64,000 bases of DNA, taken from NCBI RefSeq assembly GCF_001653235.2, contig NC_035790.1, positions 4,340,001-4,404,000 on the forward strand, in the 5' to 3' direction. Positions within the stretch are counted from its first letter, which is position 1, and the number at the start of each line of letters is the position of its first letter. The translations under genes and the position numbers were made by a program. A model generated the notes under the pieces. That model was not told the origin of the DNA, did not search any database, and saw nothing but the letters and a program-made list of their open reading frames with translations. This DNA comes from Pochonia chlamydosporia 170. Its lineage: Eukaryota > Ascomycota > Sordariomycetes > Hypocreales > Clavicipitaceae. Shown one piece after another: positions 48,036 to 59,580 of the stretch.

Positions 48036-48898
48036 ACATTCAAGTTGCGTCTTCAGAATCTTCAGTGGATTTCCGAAAACACCAGACAAAACGGCCTGGC
48101 ATTCTCGGTTGCACAGAGCGCTGGTTGGGACATCCCGGCGCTCCCACAGATACCAGACATAAATACTGGTGGTCCTTCAGTGCGTCCTGGCCAGTGAGGA
48201 ATAATAACTATTGTCAAAATGCTGACATGAATGTATGATAGAGGCCTGGCGTTAGACCAATTGGCGTTTACCATTGCTAATGTGCCTGAGAGTGTCCGGA
48301 AATAATTTTTGGCCTAACGAGCCTTGTCTCGTAATGTGAGCACTTGAGGGGACAGAGTCCAGCAAAGCTCACGCACACGCGTTGCGGGCTGGGCAGTATT
48401 TGGCGCTCCCCATCTTCAAAAATGCTACGTTCAATGTTAGGTACTCAAATCTATACGACGCTCAGCCTAGATCTAAGAGACCCCTCACGCCCTACATGCT
48501 TTTTATACATATCAACCATACCAAGTCATGAGATTTAACAACATAAAAGTCAGTAAATACAATATAGCGATGACTGCTAACATCTTTGCCTAGCAACCAC
48601 GTTGCAAAATGCCATATGATACCAGTTGCCTGAATACTGTCTTCAGATGCCGGAGACGGAAATCGCGCCAGAGCCATGAAACGCCGAAAGCGCCTGCAGA
48701 CTTGACATCTCAAGGAACGACATTGCAATTGTTCTCTGATTTGCAGTAATCACCCGTTCTTGTGCAAAATTGAATCAACAGAACAGTAGAGAGGAAGCTA
48801 TGAGCACACAGTTACAGGACAACCCAAACGCCTAAGTTACCGCCTCTATTTATTCCTTAATACCCAGTAACGGCTCGTTTTCCGTCGCAATGTGGCGT
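46924..48898. other. Intergenic region with A-rich tract, 2 kb
   Basis: An exact TACCTAGGTA lies at 47425-47434 within a CTACCTAGGTAGGTAGG context. TTCAAATGTTG is near 47388, and a 52 bp A-rich tract spans 47985-48036. No supported gene. Confidence 0.5.
47985..48036. repeat. A-rich low-complexity tract
   Basis: About 50 bases of A interrupted by single G or GG. I looked for a flanking duplication that would mark a retroposon tail and saw none. Confidence 0.8.
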
Positions 48899-50389
48899 TT
48901 AATCACTACGTCCGGGCGAGTCTTCGTTCGTTGACTGTATCACAATAGCCGGAAGCGAAGAAATGCGTAGGCTCGGCAACTGAGGTATTCCTCCAACGCC
49001 TCTAGATGGTCGTTGTGATGTGTGGGTCATTCCTTGATCTGCGGCAGTTGCATCAATATATCCCGTCCTTGTGTCTTCGGTTTGCGAGATGCGTCGGCCA
49101 GGTCCAGAGTAATCTGGCGGGGGTCCGTTCAACGGTGTCGTCGACCTGGCGAATTCGCCCGCATCATCTTCAAGAGACACTTCTTCATACTCTGGTGGAG
49201 GAGTTGGCTCCGCTCCCAGATCGGACTCTGCCAAATCTGGGCTGGATCCGGCTGCCAATTCTCCGCTTGATAATCTTGGTGTTGTAGATGGTGAAGGCCC
49301 GTGTGCCCTGGTCAACGAATCCGGAAGCATTTCGCTATCAACACTGACTAGAGAGCTTGCACTTCGATCTCGCCGATGCAGGCCCGGGGAACGAAGCTCA
49401 GATCGAGTTGAAATTGCGATGCTGGCAGCGTCGGAGAGTAGCCCCATGCGTTCACTTTCATTACTATTTGCCCTTAGACGAGTCCCATCGTGCCTCGCGA
49501 CACCCAAATCTGCGTACGACACGCTAGAGACAGATCTTTGTCGCTGGTCTTGAATACGACTAACCTCCTGGCGGAGTTCGTCAAAGTTGCTGTTGTTGCT
49601 AGCAGCGCGAGACCGGGCTCTCGCTTGGGCCAAGGCATCGCTGTCTCCTCGATCTCGAGCTTCGCGACGCTGTCGCCTCAGATCGTCACGTTCTGCGATC
49701 TGTTCGCGCCTGGCAACTCGTATTTGGTAAATGGCTTCCATTTCTTCCTCTCGTAGGGCTTCCTCCTCTTCAGCTGTAGGAAAGTCAACGATAACGTCAA
49801 CCCCATCTCTGTCGCCTTCTCTTCCAAGAACTTGTTCATTATTACCGGCCGTGGGACGGTACGCGGGTAATGTCATGACAGAGCGTATAGAAGTGTTTCG
49901 GTCGACGGTGGCCCCAATCCGCGTTGCAGGTGTTGCTGTGGCCCCAGATTGCTGTGACCATCGCAGTCGGCTCCTCGCACCCCTTGCGGGCGGCGTCGTT
50001 GGTTGTAGTTGGTGAATGCGAGCTTCGCTGTCAGGATTGTTGCTAGAGGTTTGTTCGTATCTCTGCCGGCCAAATCGCGTCCGCCCTAAAACGCGGAGAA
50101 CCGGCCACTGCCCACCAGTGTCCGCATCTTGGCCCTGGGAGGAGCTGCGACGACGGCGTATTCTGACAAAGACGACGACGAGAACCGACACAAGACCAAA
50201 TACGGCTATGGCGGCTATTACAATCTACGAGGTGTTGACTGTCAGCGATGGCATACGGGATTTCGGAATTTGACAGGGGTCACATACAACAAATGTTAAA
50301 CTTTTGCTGGTTATAGCTCGACGGTAAAACTGTCCACAGGCTGCGTTGTTGGGGGTTGATCGCGGGATTGCTGGATCGAGGGGACGCAT
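48899..50389 (-). CDS. Single-pass membrane protein with PY motifs, function unknown
   Basis: Two exons: 50389-50288 and 50224-48899 (475 aa). The first 34 residues are short and polar with one Cys. Exon 2 begins with a membrane span (IVIAAIAVFGLVSVLVVVFV, about residues 35-54) followed by RIRRRR, so the long C-terminus should face the cytosol. That tail is largely disordered, with a charged Arg/Glu-rich helical stretch (about 185-265). It contains WW-domain ligands: LPAY (about 154), PPEY (about 378) and PPDY (about 404). One span plus PPxY tails is the design of adaptors for the HECT ubiquitin ligase Rsp5/Nedd4. I do not recognise the family, so this role is inference. Confidence 0.82.
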
Positions 50390-51511
50390 ACTTTCCGATG
50401 GAAGCCGTAGGGTGCAATCACTACATGACTTTTGAATATAATGTACTGCAAGCCATATAAAAAACGGAGCGGTTTAGAATAAATGGTTTACTGTGCAATT
50501 CACCACTGTTGCAGTGCTGCTGCACAACGATGTTAGGTTGGATCAAGTCTGGTAGCTTGGACTGAAAACAAGCTGTGGAGTTTGTGCTGGGTCAATGTTG
50601 AGCAAACTCGGTGCTTGTCAATAAAACCGTGCTGCAGACTCGCTGGAGGCTCCCTGTCTGGAAGCGAGCGTTTATTGGTCCCCAATTCGACTGAGTATCG
50701 GACTTGGCGATGCCGAACCCAGGAAGATCAGCCTGAAGACCGGTTCATATCGCCAACACACAGACTCCTCAGGCAGCGTCACACCCTCATGCAGGGTGCA
50801 TTGCAGCTGATGTGGCACTGTGGCAGTCCATCAGCTTCGCCACCTGAAGAGTCCAGCCAATAAAGGGCTGGGAACTACTGACAGGCAGTTCAGCCAGAAA
50901 TGCCACCTCCAATGGCTGTGTCAAGCCAAACGTATCAATTTCCTTTGCAAGGAAGGCCTCAACTCGCTTCAATTGGCGTTGATGCTCACTAACTTATCTA
51001 CCTAGGCACCTACCCACGTAGGTGTGTATGAGAGGAATTAGCCACCGGGTTAAGAAAATTAAAGTACAAAGAGCTTAATCGATTTGTCAACTTTAACAGC
51101 GACCGGTCCAAGGCTTCAGTAATGAAGGAACACAAGCAAGAGTTTGTATGCTGCCAGAAAAAGAGGCGTAGGAAGTTCACTCTCGCCGTCTAGTTGATTG
51201 AGCATATGCTGGACAGGCACAGGGAGTGAAAGAGTACTAACACAGACGCACAACCATGCAAACCGTTGCGGGGGAACGGTCCGTTAGCTCAAGTCTTCAG
51301 ATGCAGAAAATAAGAATACCATACGGTTGAATAGCAGATACAAAGAAGAACCCAGGAGACATTGACATATCCAGCTGGTCGATATGTGTTGTGCGGAGCT
51401 CCTGCCAATGGTACCTCTCGCATGCCCAACTCCAGATGTTGTGCCCTTCGCGAGCCGACCCCAAGGTTCCCAAGATCCCGGTATACGTGGGTACAAAAAC
51501 ATCATTGTAAA
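50390..51511. other. Intergenic region, 1.1 kb
   Basis: Upstream of the PY-motif gene and downstream of the next one. A near-match TACCTAGGCACCTACC lies at about 50999-51014. No supported gene. Confidence 0.5.
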
Positions 51512-52933
51512 CTAGCCAAACTTCTTCTCAAATTTCTTGAACATTCCAGACACACCTCTCTCCAGGCGTCCAGCGTTTTCTTCTAACCTTCCCCGTGATT
51601 CTGCCTTTGGTTGGTACGGATGGGGATTACTTGTGTTGGACTCGACCTCCGTCGGCCGATACAATTGTTGATGTATGGAATAGTCTTCCCCTTCTTGCCT
51701 TGCAGCCCTTTGGGGGGCGTATGTGTAGTTGGAAAAGCCACCGGGACGAAGGGCAGCCGTACTATGATTCCCGGGGAGGTGTGTTGTTGGCTGAGGAGGA
51801 GGTGGCGGCGCAAAGCCCGGTGAGTAAGGTAATCCTGAAGTAGCCAATGTGCTAGTAGGCATTGTTGCAGCTCTCAGAATACCTGGCTGTTTAGGAGGAC
51901 CAGCCAAGTGAGATGGCACGCTGGGACTGTTGATGGAATTCGGCGGTAGCCCAGGGCTGCTCAATCCAAGCGGAAATTGTGACTGCGGAGGAAAGCCCGG
52001 CGTAAAAGGTTGTTTTTGGTAATCGTGAGCAACCGCCACCGCCAAGGGGTTCAGTGGATCTTCATCTGGTGGTGGCGTCTTCTCGCGATGCTTTATCGCT
52101 TCTGGTGCCGCTGGAGCCGCAGGATTATATGCCATGGGCGTAAAACTTGCTGGCGGAGGTGGTGGGGGAGGTGGAAGTTGGCTCATCTCAGTGAGTGAGG
52201 ATGTCGAAGCTCCGTCAGCTACCGGATCTTGAGACGCAGTATGCGACGACGGCGGTATAGGAGAAGGGCCGTATAAGGAATCGGAAATCGCTGCTTTCTC
52301 AAGCTGTTGGACCACTGGACTCATACTCATCGGTTGCGAAGGGCTAGGTTCGTCCAACACCTCCACCTGTGTAGGCGGCAAAACTCTTCTCACTCCGTTG
52401 ATGAATTGCAAGGCGTCTTTTTGTGTCCAAAAGTATATGTCGAGTGAGTGCAACTTGTAATGATACTTGTCCTCATTTCTCGGATCATAGGTTGGCAAAT
52501 GCCACTCATTGTGATGCACGGATTCAGCCACAGTCAGTGATACAGTGCAGTGTTGTTTGTAAGAGTATCGCACGCGGGTTTGATCTAGAACTGAACAGCG
52601 TTCGGATCAGCTTAGTCTTGAGTTATCTAGGCGTCCTGGCGTGTGGTATTCTTACACCCATCAAAAGCATCCTGATCGTCAGTTCCGGGTTGGTTGGCTA
52701 TCTCTATACGGCATCTCCTGTCATGAGCATTTTCAAAAAGGTAGACGTATGAGCCCTTGTCAAAGCGATGATGTCTAGGCCGGACATCTTCCGACCCATA
52801 GAAGTAGTGTATATCTCCGAATCTATTTGCGATCAGACGTAAGTAACAGCCTTTTATCCAAGCTCCAGGATGCGGTGGCACAAATGTCAACTCACAGAGT
52901 AGCTACATTCTCCTCGCCGACCTGTGCTGTCAT
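51512..52933 (-). CDS. Conserved fungal protein with proline-rich tail, function unknown
   Basis: Three exons: 52933-52896, 52822-52656 and 52590-51512 (427 aa). The N-terminal 150 residues look like a folded domain. It starts MTAQVGEENVATLFGDIHYF, continues with FDKGSYVYLFENA, CTVSLTVAESVHHNEW and LHSLDIYFWTQKDALQFINGV, and alternates strands and ends with a helix in a way that could be PH-like. The rest is Pro/Ser/Gln-rich with poly-proline runs (eight consecutive Pro around residue 210, five around 330). A last helix is basic and amphipathic (SGMFKKFEKKF). Poly-Pro runs suggest profilin, SH3 or WW partners. I do not recognise a named family and assign no function. It is divergent from DNA polymerase kappa. 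Confidence 0.82.
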
Positions 52934-53589
52934 TTTGATGTCGAATCACCGGCCAAATGGGTTCTGGCTCAGTCACTGGCAAAATCTCAGGCAATATAGA
53001 ATCGGAGGTCAGCCTGCCATCAATTGCATGTGCTGAGGATTGCGGGGGAGGAAAGAAGTCTGGCTATGTCGCTGGCAGTCATCCCGCGACAGCGCCGGCT
53101 TTTGTACTGCCAGCCCTCTTTCGCCGCCTCCAGTCGCACAGCCAGACAAAGCAACCTTGCATCCTGATCAGCAAAGCTGCGAAAGGCTCCAGATCGCATG
53201 AGCTTATGCATTGACCCATGAAGGCACATTTTCTCGGCGCTTAAATTCTGGTTCCTCACACTCTATCAGCCAATGGGCAGCTTAAAAATGCGAGCGGCAG
53301 ATGTGATGCCCCGCTTCGATGAGCGCTTTTTCACATCAAGCTAGGCTTAAGGCTCCTGCTCACGTGACCTCGCGATTTTTCGTGAATATGTCTTGTTGGC
53401 TTTCCACGCGTCCACAACCAAGCTTCCAAGAGCTACACCTCATCCGCCCATAATTCTTACCTCGTTCTTTGAAAGATGGTGCATTGTCAGAGAGGTCCTC
53501 ATTCAATAAGACGGTGATGAGCTATCCAGTGTGACAGCCTATACTGTCCATATGCATCTGGAGTTTACTGATAAGAGACCTCCTCCACA
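52934..53589. promoter_or_regulatory. Divergent promoter region with E-box
   Basis: 656 bp between two divergent start codons. TCACGTGAC (53360-53368) carries the CACGTG core, 222 bp upstream of the polymerase start. No supported ORF. Confidence 0.45.
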
Positions 53590-55529
53590 ATGTCGGACGG
53601 CCAGAGTCTGGGACCGTGTCGAGAGGGCCAATCCAGTCCGTCGGAATCAGACAGGAGATTTACAACCCTTAAATATCAACTATTGGGCCCTTCATTGACC
53701 AAGGCCGGTCAAGAGAGAGTGGACCAGAGCAAAGTACGCTGCCTCCTCTAACCTCTCCGGCGATATTTTCGCGAATAGCGTACCAACGCGTAGGGCAGGT
53801 TTCCGAAGTTATCTACAGCGCATCCAAAGGCTCGAAATTTTTTAATAGGGAGGAGGCCAGGGATCGACTTTTGACGGAGAAGATCGAACAAATTCTCACA
53901 AGAAAACGTCAACTTGAACAACAGGACCTTTCACAGGAACTGAAACATGCCGATCGCGTCGTGCACGACATGGAGCTATCGAGAGATCTTAGCCAACATA
54001 TCGTCCACGTTGACTGCGACGCCTTTTATGCTGCTGTCGAGCAATTGGAACGCCCGGAGCTCAAGGATGTTCCATTTGCTGTTGGCGGTGGAGTCTTGAC
54101 AACATGTAACTATGCCGCAAGACAATTTGGGTGTCGATCCGGCATGGCCGGCTTCGTAGCAAAAAAGCTATGCCCGTCTCTAATTCTTATCAAACCAAAC
54201 TTCCCAAAATACACTGCCAAAGCCCAGGAAATTCGAGAAATCCTTGCAAACTATGACCCACGATTTGAAAGTGCCAGCATCGACGAAGCGTACCTTAACA
54301 TAACTGAATTCTGCCACGAAAAAGCTATGACCCCAACCGCTGCCATTCAACAGATGAGGCAAGAGATTTACGAGAAGACGGATATAACAGTGTCAGCCGG
54401 TATTGCCGCAAATACGAAACTAGCAAAGATTTGCTCAAATATGAACAAACCAAATGGCCAATACGTCCTACCAGCGGATCGAACGTCGATCATGGCATTT
54501 ATGAGAGATCTACCAACAAGGAAAGTAAACGGTGTAGGCCGCGTTCTTGAGCGCGAGCTTTTGGAAATCGGTGTGAGGACATGTGGCGAAATCTATGAAC
54601 ATAGGAAATATCTGAACCTGTTGTTCGGAGAGAAGACCTTTGAGTTCCTCATTGCCTGTTATCTTGGTATCGGTCGCACTAGGGTGCAGCCTGCTGAGGA
54701 GTATGAGCGCAAGAGTGTTGGGACTGAAAGCACTTTTCGAGAAATGTCCGACATAGTGAAGATGAAGGAAAAGTTGAGATCGACTGCAGAAGAGCTGGAG
54801 AAAGATATGAAACGAGCCGAGTGTAGAGGACGAACGCTCTGTCTCAAGGTCAAATTGCATACATTCGAGGTTCTCACCAGACAGGTCGTGCCGCCTCGAT
54901 CCGTAAACTCGGCTGACGACTTGTACAATTTCTCGCTGCCAATTCTCGTCAAGCTCAAGCAAGAGATGCCAAATATGAAACTACGGCTAATGGGACTGCG
55001 TTGTTCAAATCTTATTAGCACCAAAAAGCCAGACACAATGGCCTTTTTTGGTCTGAAAAGATGCGAAACAGACGTCGCGGAGGGCCAGCTTCAACTAGAG
55101 CAAAACCAAGACACCCAGATCAACGATGAGACGCTTGCATTAGCAGGTCTAGTAGCCGAAGACGGTCTGCTGTGCGGAAGCTCAGTGCAGCCAGGCGGCA
55201 ATCAAAACTCGACGGAGACATGCTTCAGTAGACATGGGAAGGAGATAGTGCCCAATCCTCAGACGGACGGGACAAGGAAGGCAGAGAAGTTGTGGGACTG
55301 CCCTGTCTGTTTGCGACCTCAGGGGGCCGATGAAAAAGCATTTAACAATCACATTGACCTTTGTTTATCACGGCAAACTATACGAGATGCTATTCAGCAC
55401 CAGATTCCCGATAAAGGAGAGGCGGTTCAACCTGTTCAACCCGAGCTCAAGCGGCAACGCTTGAACGACAGGAAAAGGGGAAGGGGTTCCCAAGGAGATC
55501 CAAAGCAGAAAAGGCTATCATTTGCATGA
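53590..55529 (+). CDS. Y-family translesion DNA polymerase kappa (DinB)
   Basis: Two exons: 53590-53733 and 53799-55529 (624 aa). The N-terminal clasp (LLGPSLTKAGQERVDQSKVSEVIYSASKG) crosses the splice join. Catalytic motifs are HVDCDAFYAAVEQ and ASIDEAYLNITE, with the metal-binding Asp/Glu. AGIAANTKLAKICSNMNKPNG and KVNGVGRVLERELL are the palm and helix-hairpin-helix thumb, and the little-finger domain follows. After it, MAFFGLKR (about residue 463) resembles a Rev1-interacting FF motif. CPVCLRPQGADEKAFNNHIDLC (about 548-570) is a UBZ-type zinc finger for monoubiquitinated PCNA. The C-terminus is basic. It extends mismatched or adducted primer ends during translesion synthesis. Confidence 0.95.
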
Positions 55530-55820
55530 AAATACCTGCGTAGAACTCATATAATTGGCAATCCTAGCCGAAGCAAAGTATCTCAGTTCTCATAATAGAT
55601 TATTTAGCCTTTAATTTCTGCTCTGCTTTGTTGAACAAAACTTCACAGGGCGCAAGAAAGAGACGTGACGATCACAATCTTGATCACGGTTCAGGCGGCT
55701 GTTCTCAGCCCCTCACATTCCTCCGTTCAAAATAACAATAATTTGTATCCATAGAACGTGCTGCACAACCTGCATTGCGTGGCCGGCCTCGCATCCGCAA
55801 TTTTACCTACTTTGCAAGCG

Positions 55821-56635
55821 TTACAACTCCTCATGGCCCTGTGCGTCATCAGTATCAGCCATCAACGTTCTAGCAGCCTCAGTAGCTTCTGATATGACAC
55901 TAGCTACCTTTTCGCCGGCTTTTCCGCCATGAGCCTCGGTGTCTGCTTCCTTTTTGTTCTCATCTTCCGGTGGAGAAACACCTTCAATGTCTACGAGTTC
56001 AGTTTCGAAGACTAAGTGATGCAATATCAGCATGAGCACAACACTATTCCCGGCTTGACAAAATCGCCAACTTACTGAGAGTTGCACCGGGGGGGATGGG
56101 GCCAATGCCACGTTCGCCGTAGCCAAGTTCAGGTGGAATGGTCAGTGTTCTTTTGACGGTTAGCTGTGAATAATGTCTAGATCCCAAGTCGGGCGGTGTG
56201 ATATTTAGACATACCGCTTTTCTCCAACACACATGTCGAGAAGACCTTGGTCCCAGCTAGTTCACGTATTTGTCAGTACTAAAATATAACACTAAAACAG
56301 CGGTCGTGTATCGAACCCTGCAATGACTTGTCCTGCTCCCAAGGTGAAGGAGAGCGGCTCGTTTCTGTCGTAACCTGTTCAAACGAGAAGAGAAAAAAAC
56401 GCAATTAGTAATCTTTTTAAAGCCGATGCAAAGCTTCCAAAGAGTACTACATACTAGCATCGAATTTGGTTCCTGAGCCTCCTAGTGTGCCTTTGTAATG
56501 CATGTGTACTTTATCGCCTTTTTGCGTCTTGCGGTCACACTGAACTGAATGTGTCACGTCAATCTTGAGGTCCTCGGCAGCAACGAGGCCACAAGCAATG
56601 CAAGTCAAAACTGACAATAATGCAGTAGACTTCAT
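55821..56635 (-). CDS. FKBP2: ER-lumenal FKBP-type peptidyl-prolyl isomerase with HEEL tail
   Basis: Five exons: 56635-56455, 56374-56317, 56256-56215, 56149-56076 and 56011-55821 (181 aa). A signal peptide ([20 protein letters not shown]) is followed by one FKBP domain: [50 protein letters not shown] and [11 protein letters not shown]. The active-site aromatics are in place (Tyr of HYKG, Phe of FTLG, Trp of GWD). The domain ends [12 protein letters not shown] as [11 protein letters not shown]. An acidic, Ala-rich extension closes with HEEL, which should act as an HDEL-type retrieval signal. It catalyses proline isomerisation in ER folding. Intron 2 uses a weak donor, GTTCGA. Confidence 0.93.
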
Positions 56636-57712
56636 CTCGGCTGGTGCGAATAAAAGAAGAGATGGGCGAGTAGTTGATATCAAATACTTCTGCGGTATCG
56701 ACGATGGTTTGGAGAACTCGACACTGCAACGTTCTTGCTGACAGGTGGAATGAAGAGGCCAGGTTGCATTGGTGGCCAGAGGTGGGGCAGCAAATAAAAA
56801 CAACCAGCACATGAGACGTCAGCGGATTTTGGGCGAACCCATGAGACGACATTCAATGTTTGATCCATGTCTGGACTTGACAGTTGAGGGGCACTGGTTT
56901 GGCGCCAGACGCAATAGCTGGAACACCAGGCATCAAAAAACAACATGACACTCCATGCTACCTGATGATACCAAAATACGGAGTAGGAGATTAGCGTCCA
57001 GTCCCATTGGAGGGTAGTAGACATCAATCTGTTATTGATGCGATGGATTACTAGCAAGTAATAGCCTTTGCGAGCAAGACACTAGTCACGATGCGGAACA
57101 TTTGACATTTCAACATTGAAGAGTCTCAATTTCGCACACCGCTGGCGGACCAGACGTCGAGCTCTCGCTCTTGCTTCGAAGTTCAGAGGTAAGCAAGGGC
57201 GCGATGTTTGTTGGTGGCTGCCCAATGTCAACTTTGTTGGTCAGCCTCACGAGGCGGCATGGAGACACGCACTCCGGTAACTCAACCTGAATGTATTTGA
57301 CACTGCCTCCCCAATTGCAAAGACAAAACGCTGTCCTCGATTTTAGGGCTGTTCATGGGTACCTGCAGTAGATTCGACACTTGACATCACAATTTTATGG
57401 TCACTTAACAAATCACAGCCGCACTTACGGAGTACATAGCCACAATATGCGGAGGCGATGCAAGTTGTCTTGTTTCAGCATTCATCTTGGTTGTCTGGTT
57501 GGTGCACCTTGTAGCTCTACAGGAACCACTGCAAGGGTCACTGACCAGCTGGGTAATATGCATGACGCCCATTTCAACAACTCCCAACAAGCGGTTGTCA
57601 ATCTCATGACTCCAAAAAGGCGTTTCTTTTGAACGACCCAGAAGCCGACTCAAGTTGAGGAGACAAGTGTGAATTCGGGGCGGTGTTGGCCACACTTTGT
57701 TTCAATGTTGTG

Positions 57713-58980
57713 TCTGGTTTGCTCCATGTCATCAGACGTTTCGTTCTGCCAGCACCAAAGTCAAATTTGGTCTGGTCCATCTGCAGCGAGAGCCAAGCTG
57801 CAAGCTTGCTTTCTGCAGAGACTTTGTGTCTGGAATCTGATTTCTGTTGAAGATATGGCACACAGAACATTTGACGAGTGCCATGTTCAATCTTAGTAAC
57901 TGCACCCATTTCAAGTGTTGGCATTCAGCCACAATGTCCAACCCGGCCCAACAAGGCGAGGCAAGCAGGTTTGATCCAGGGCATCCGGTGCCAAGGAGGG
58001 CAGATTCAATGCCAAGAAGAGTTTTCGGTGATGCCTTGCGAGAGATGTCAGCGAATCAGTTAGGCATTTGGACAGGAGGCTCACGTCGAGGCTGTGCCTG
58101 GTGCCTTTCCCCTTATTGAGCGCAAAGTCTTGTGTCTGGTACTGTACTGTACTGTACTGTACGTTGACGTCTTGACTTACACCTTGAAGGCATGTGTGCC
58201 AAGGTATCATCAAGGTCAAGTCCAATTCCAGTCTGGTCTCAAGTGCGGGTGGCACTGGTGCTCACCAGATGCCCCTCCGCCCCGGAGCATCTGACTGATG
58301 ATGAAACCCCCCAGCCAGCCCGGTCAGTCTGGTCAGGTCTGGTGTGTTTCAATCAAATATTTTTACACTTGCAAGTGGGCTACTGGCACAATGGCGTTTG
58401 CAAGGCATTGGCGGCATTGGTGGACACAGTTCGAACATTGCTTTTGCAGGAGTGACTGGGATGGAAAGGCAACAGTCCGCAACTTCAGGCCCGGCTTGAA
58501 CCCGCAGCTGACTGAATTCTGATTTACCAGACTGGACCAGACTGGAGCCTTTGTGTACCAGAACCAGCCAGCTAGAGGACTCCATCACTCATCAAATGCC
58601 TGGCGTTTTATTATGGTCTGGTCTGGTCCATGTCCCCCTTTGCCTTGCACGATGAAGCCCCAGCCAGCACAGCCCTTCAATGTTAGTACCAGACCCATCA
58701 CTCTCAGTGCTGGTCTGGTCCGCCCCTGGGTTCGCGTTGGCGCCCGCCAGAGGTCCCCTTCAACATTGAGGCTTCAAATGTTCTCGATGTGGCACCAGAC
58801 TCCAGTGCTCCTGCCCGCCCTGTTTGTTGCATGCTGTTTTGTCCCCTGGTCAAGTCCTGAGATGGGCACGAGGCCATTTTTGCCACTCAACCGCCTTGTC
58901 TTCGCTGATTGTTATCAGACAGAGAGAGAGGCATCGCGCATTACAGCACTCTCATATCCTGTCTGGTGCTTCCCAGTTCA
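57713..58980. repeat. TCTGGT/ACCAGA-rich segment
   Basis: Sites read at 57713, 57771, 58135, 58232, 58328, 58338, 58526, 58536, 58557, 58617, 58622, 58688, 58714, 58794 and about 58972, on both strands. Several are directly abutted as TCTGGTCTGGT. The surrounding sequence is unique and no protein frame runs through it. Confidence 0.75.
58140..58162. repeat. TACTG pentamer tandem repeat
   Basis: Four exact TACTG units followed by TAC. Confidence 0.9.
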
Positions 58981-59312
58981 GCTCCACTCGCGTTGGTTGG
59001 GCTAGGCACGCTTTGTCTGTCATCTAACAATTATCATTGAAATGAAGCCTTCCAGCATGATCCTGGTGTACACAACCAACCAATTACGTATTGCGCCCCG
59101 TCCTCACTGACGACGTCGTGAATCTTTACTGCCGTGTCTTCGTAATTACACGCACGCTTCACTAAATAAGTGTGCACCCTTTGACTCATTGCAGCTCTTG
59201 ACGCCCCATCCAAAGAACCAAGCCCTGCCCAAGTCGGTATCAATGGTGGTTGCCTCATTCTCACCTCACCGGGTCATTGCCGAGCACGAGCAACTGCCTT
59301 GGCTGGCCATTG

Positions 59313-59320
59313 TATATAAA
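59313..59320 (+). promoter_or_regulatory. TATA box candidate
   Basis: TATATAAA, 261 bp upstream of the start of the small Ser/Tyr-rich gene. A strong TATA box suits a regulated rather than housekeeping promoter. Confidence 0.4.
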
Positions 59321-59580
59321 TATTACCTGTGTGCACGTATACATGAAGCCATATGAACACCTTAGTTTGCATGAGCATCTTCTCTCTGCAGCCAGGCCAC
59401 CTCAGTCTCCAGCTGCTTCTCAGCCATACCTCATTACTGATACGCCATTTTCAGCATCTTCCCAAGTGCGCCACTGCCTAAATCTACCAGTCTTTTCTGG
59501 TAGCAAATTGTTATATATTTCAGTGACGGTTTGGCAATTATAACCCTTCCTCAAACGTCCTCAAACACCCAACACCCAAG

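Larger units (their letters stand above)
56636..59580. other. Gene-poor block, 2.9 kb, with dense TCTGGT motifs
   Basis: No supported ORF. TACGGAGTA lies at 56977 and 57426. CAACATTGAA/TTCAATGTTG lies at 57111 and 57701, and CATTCAATGTT at about 56850. About fifteen TCTGGT/ACCAGA hexamers fall between 57713 and 58980. A TACTG tandem repeat is at 58140-58162, and a TATATAAA box at 59313-59320. Confidence 0.6.

Noticed and set aside
47985..48036. A-rich tract as the tail of a LINE or SINE insertion
   Set aside because: No reverse-transcriptase or tRNA-like sequence upstream and no flanking direct repeat seen.
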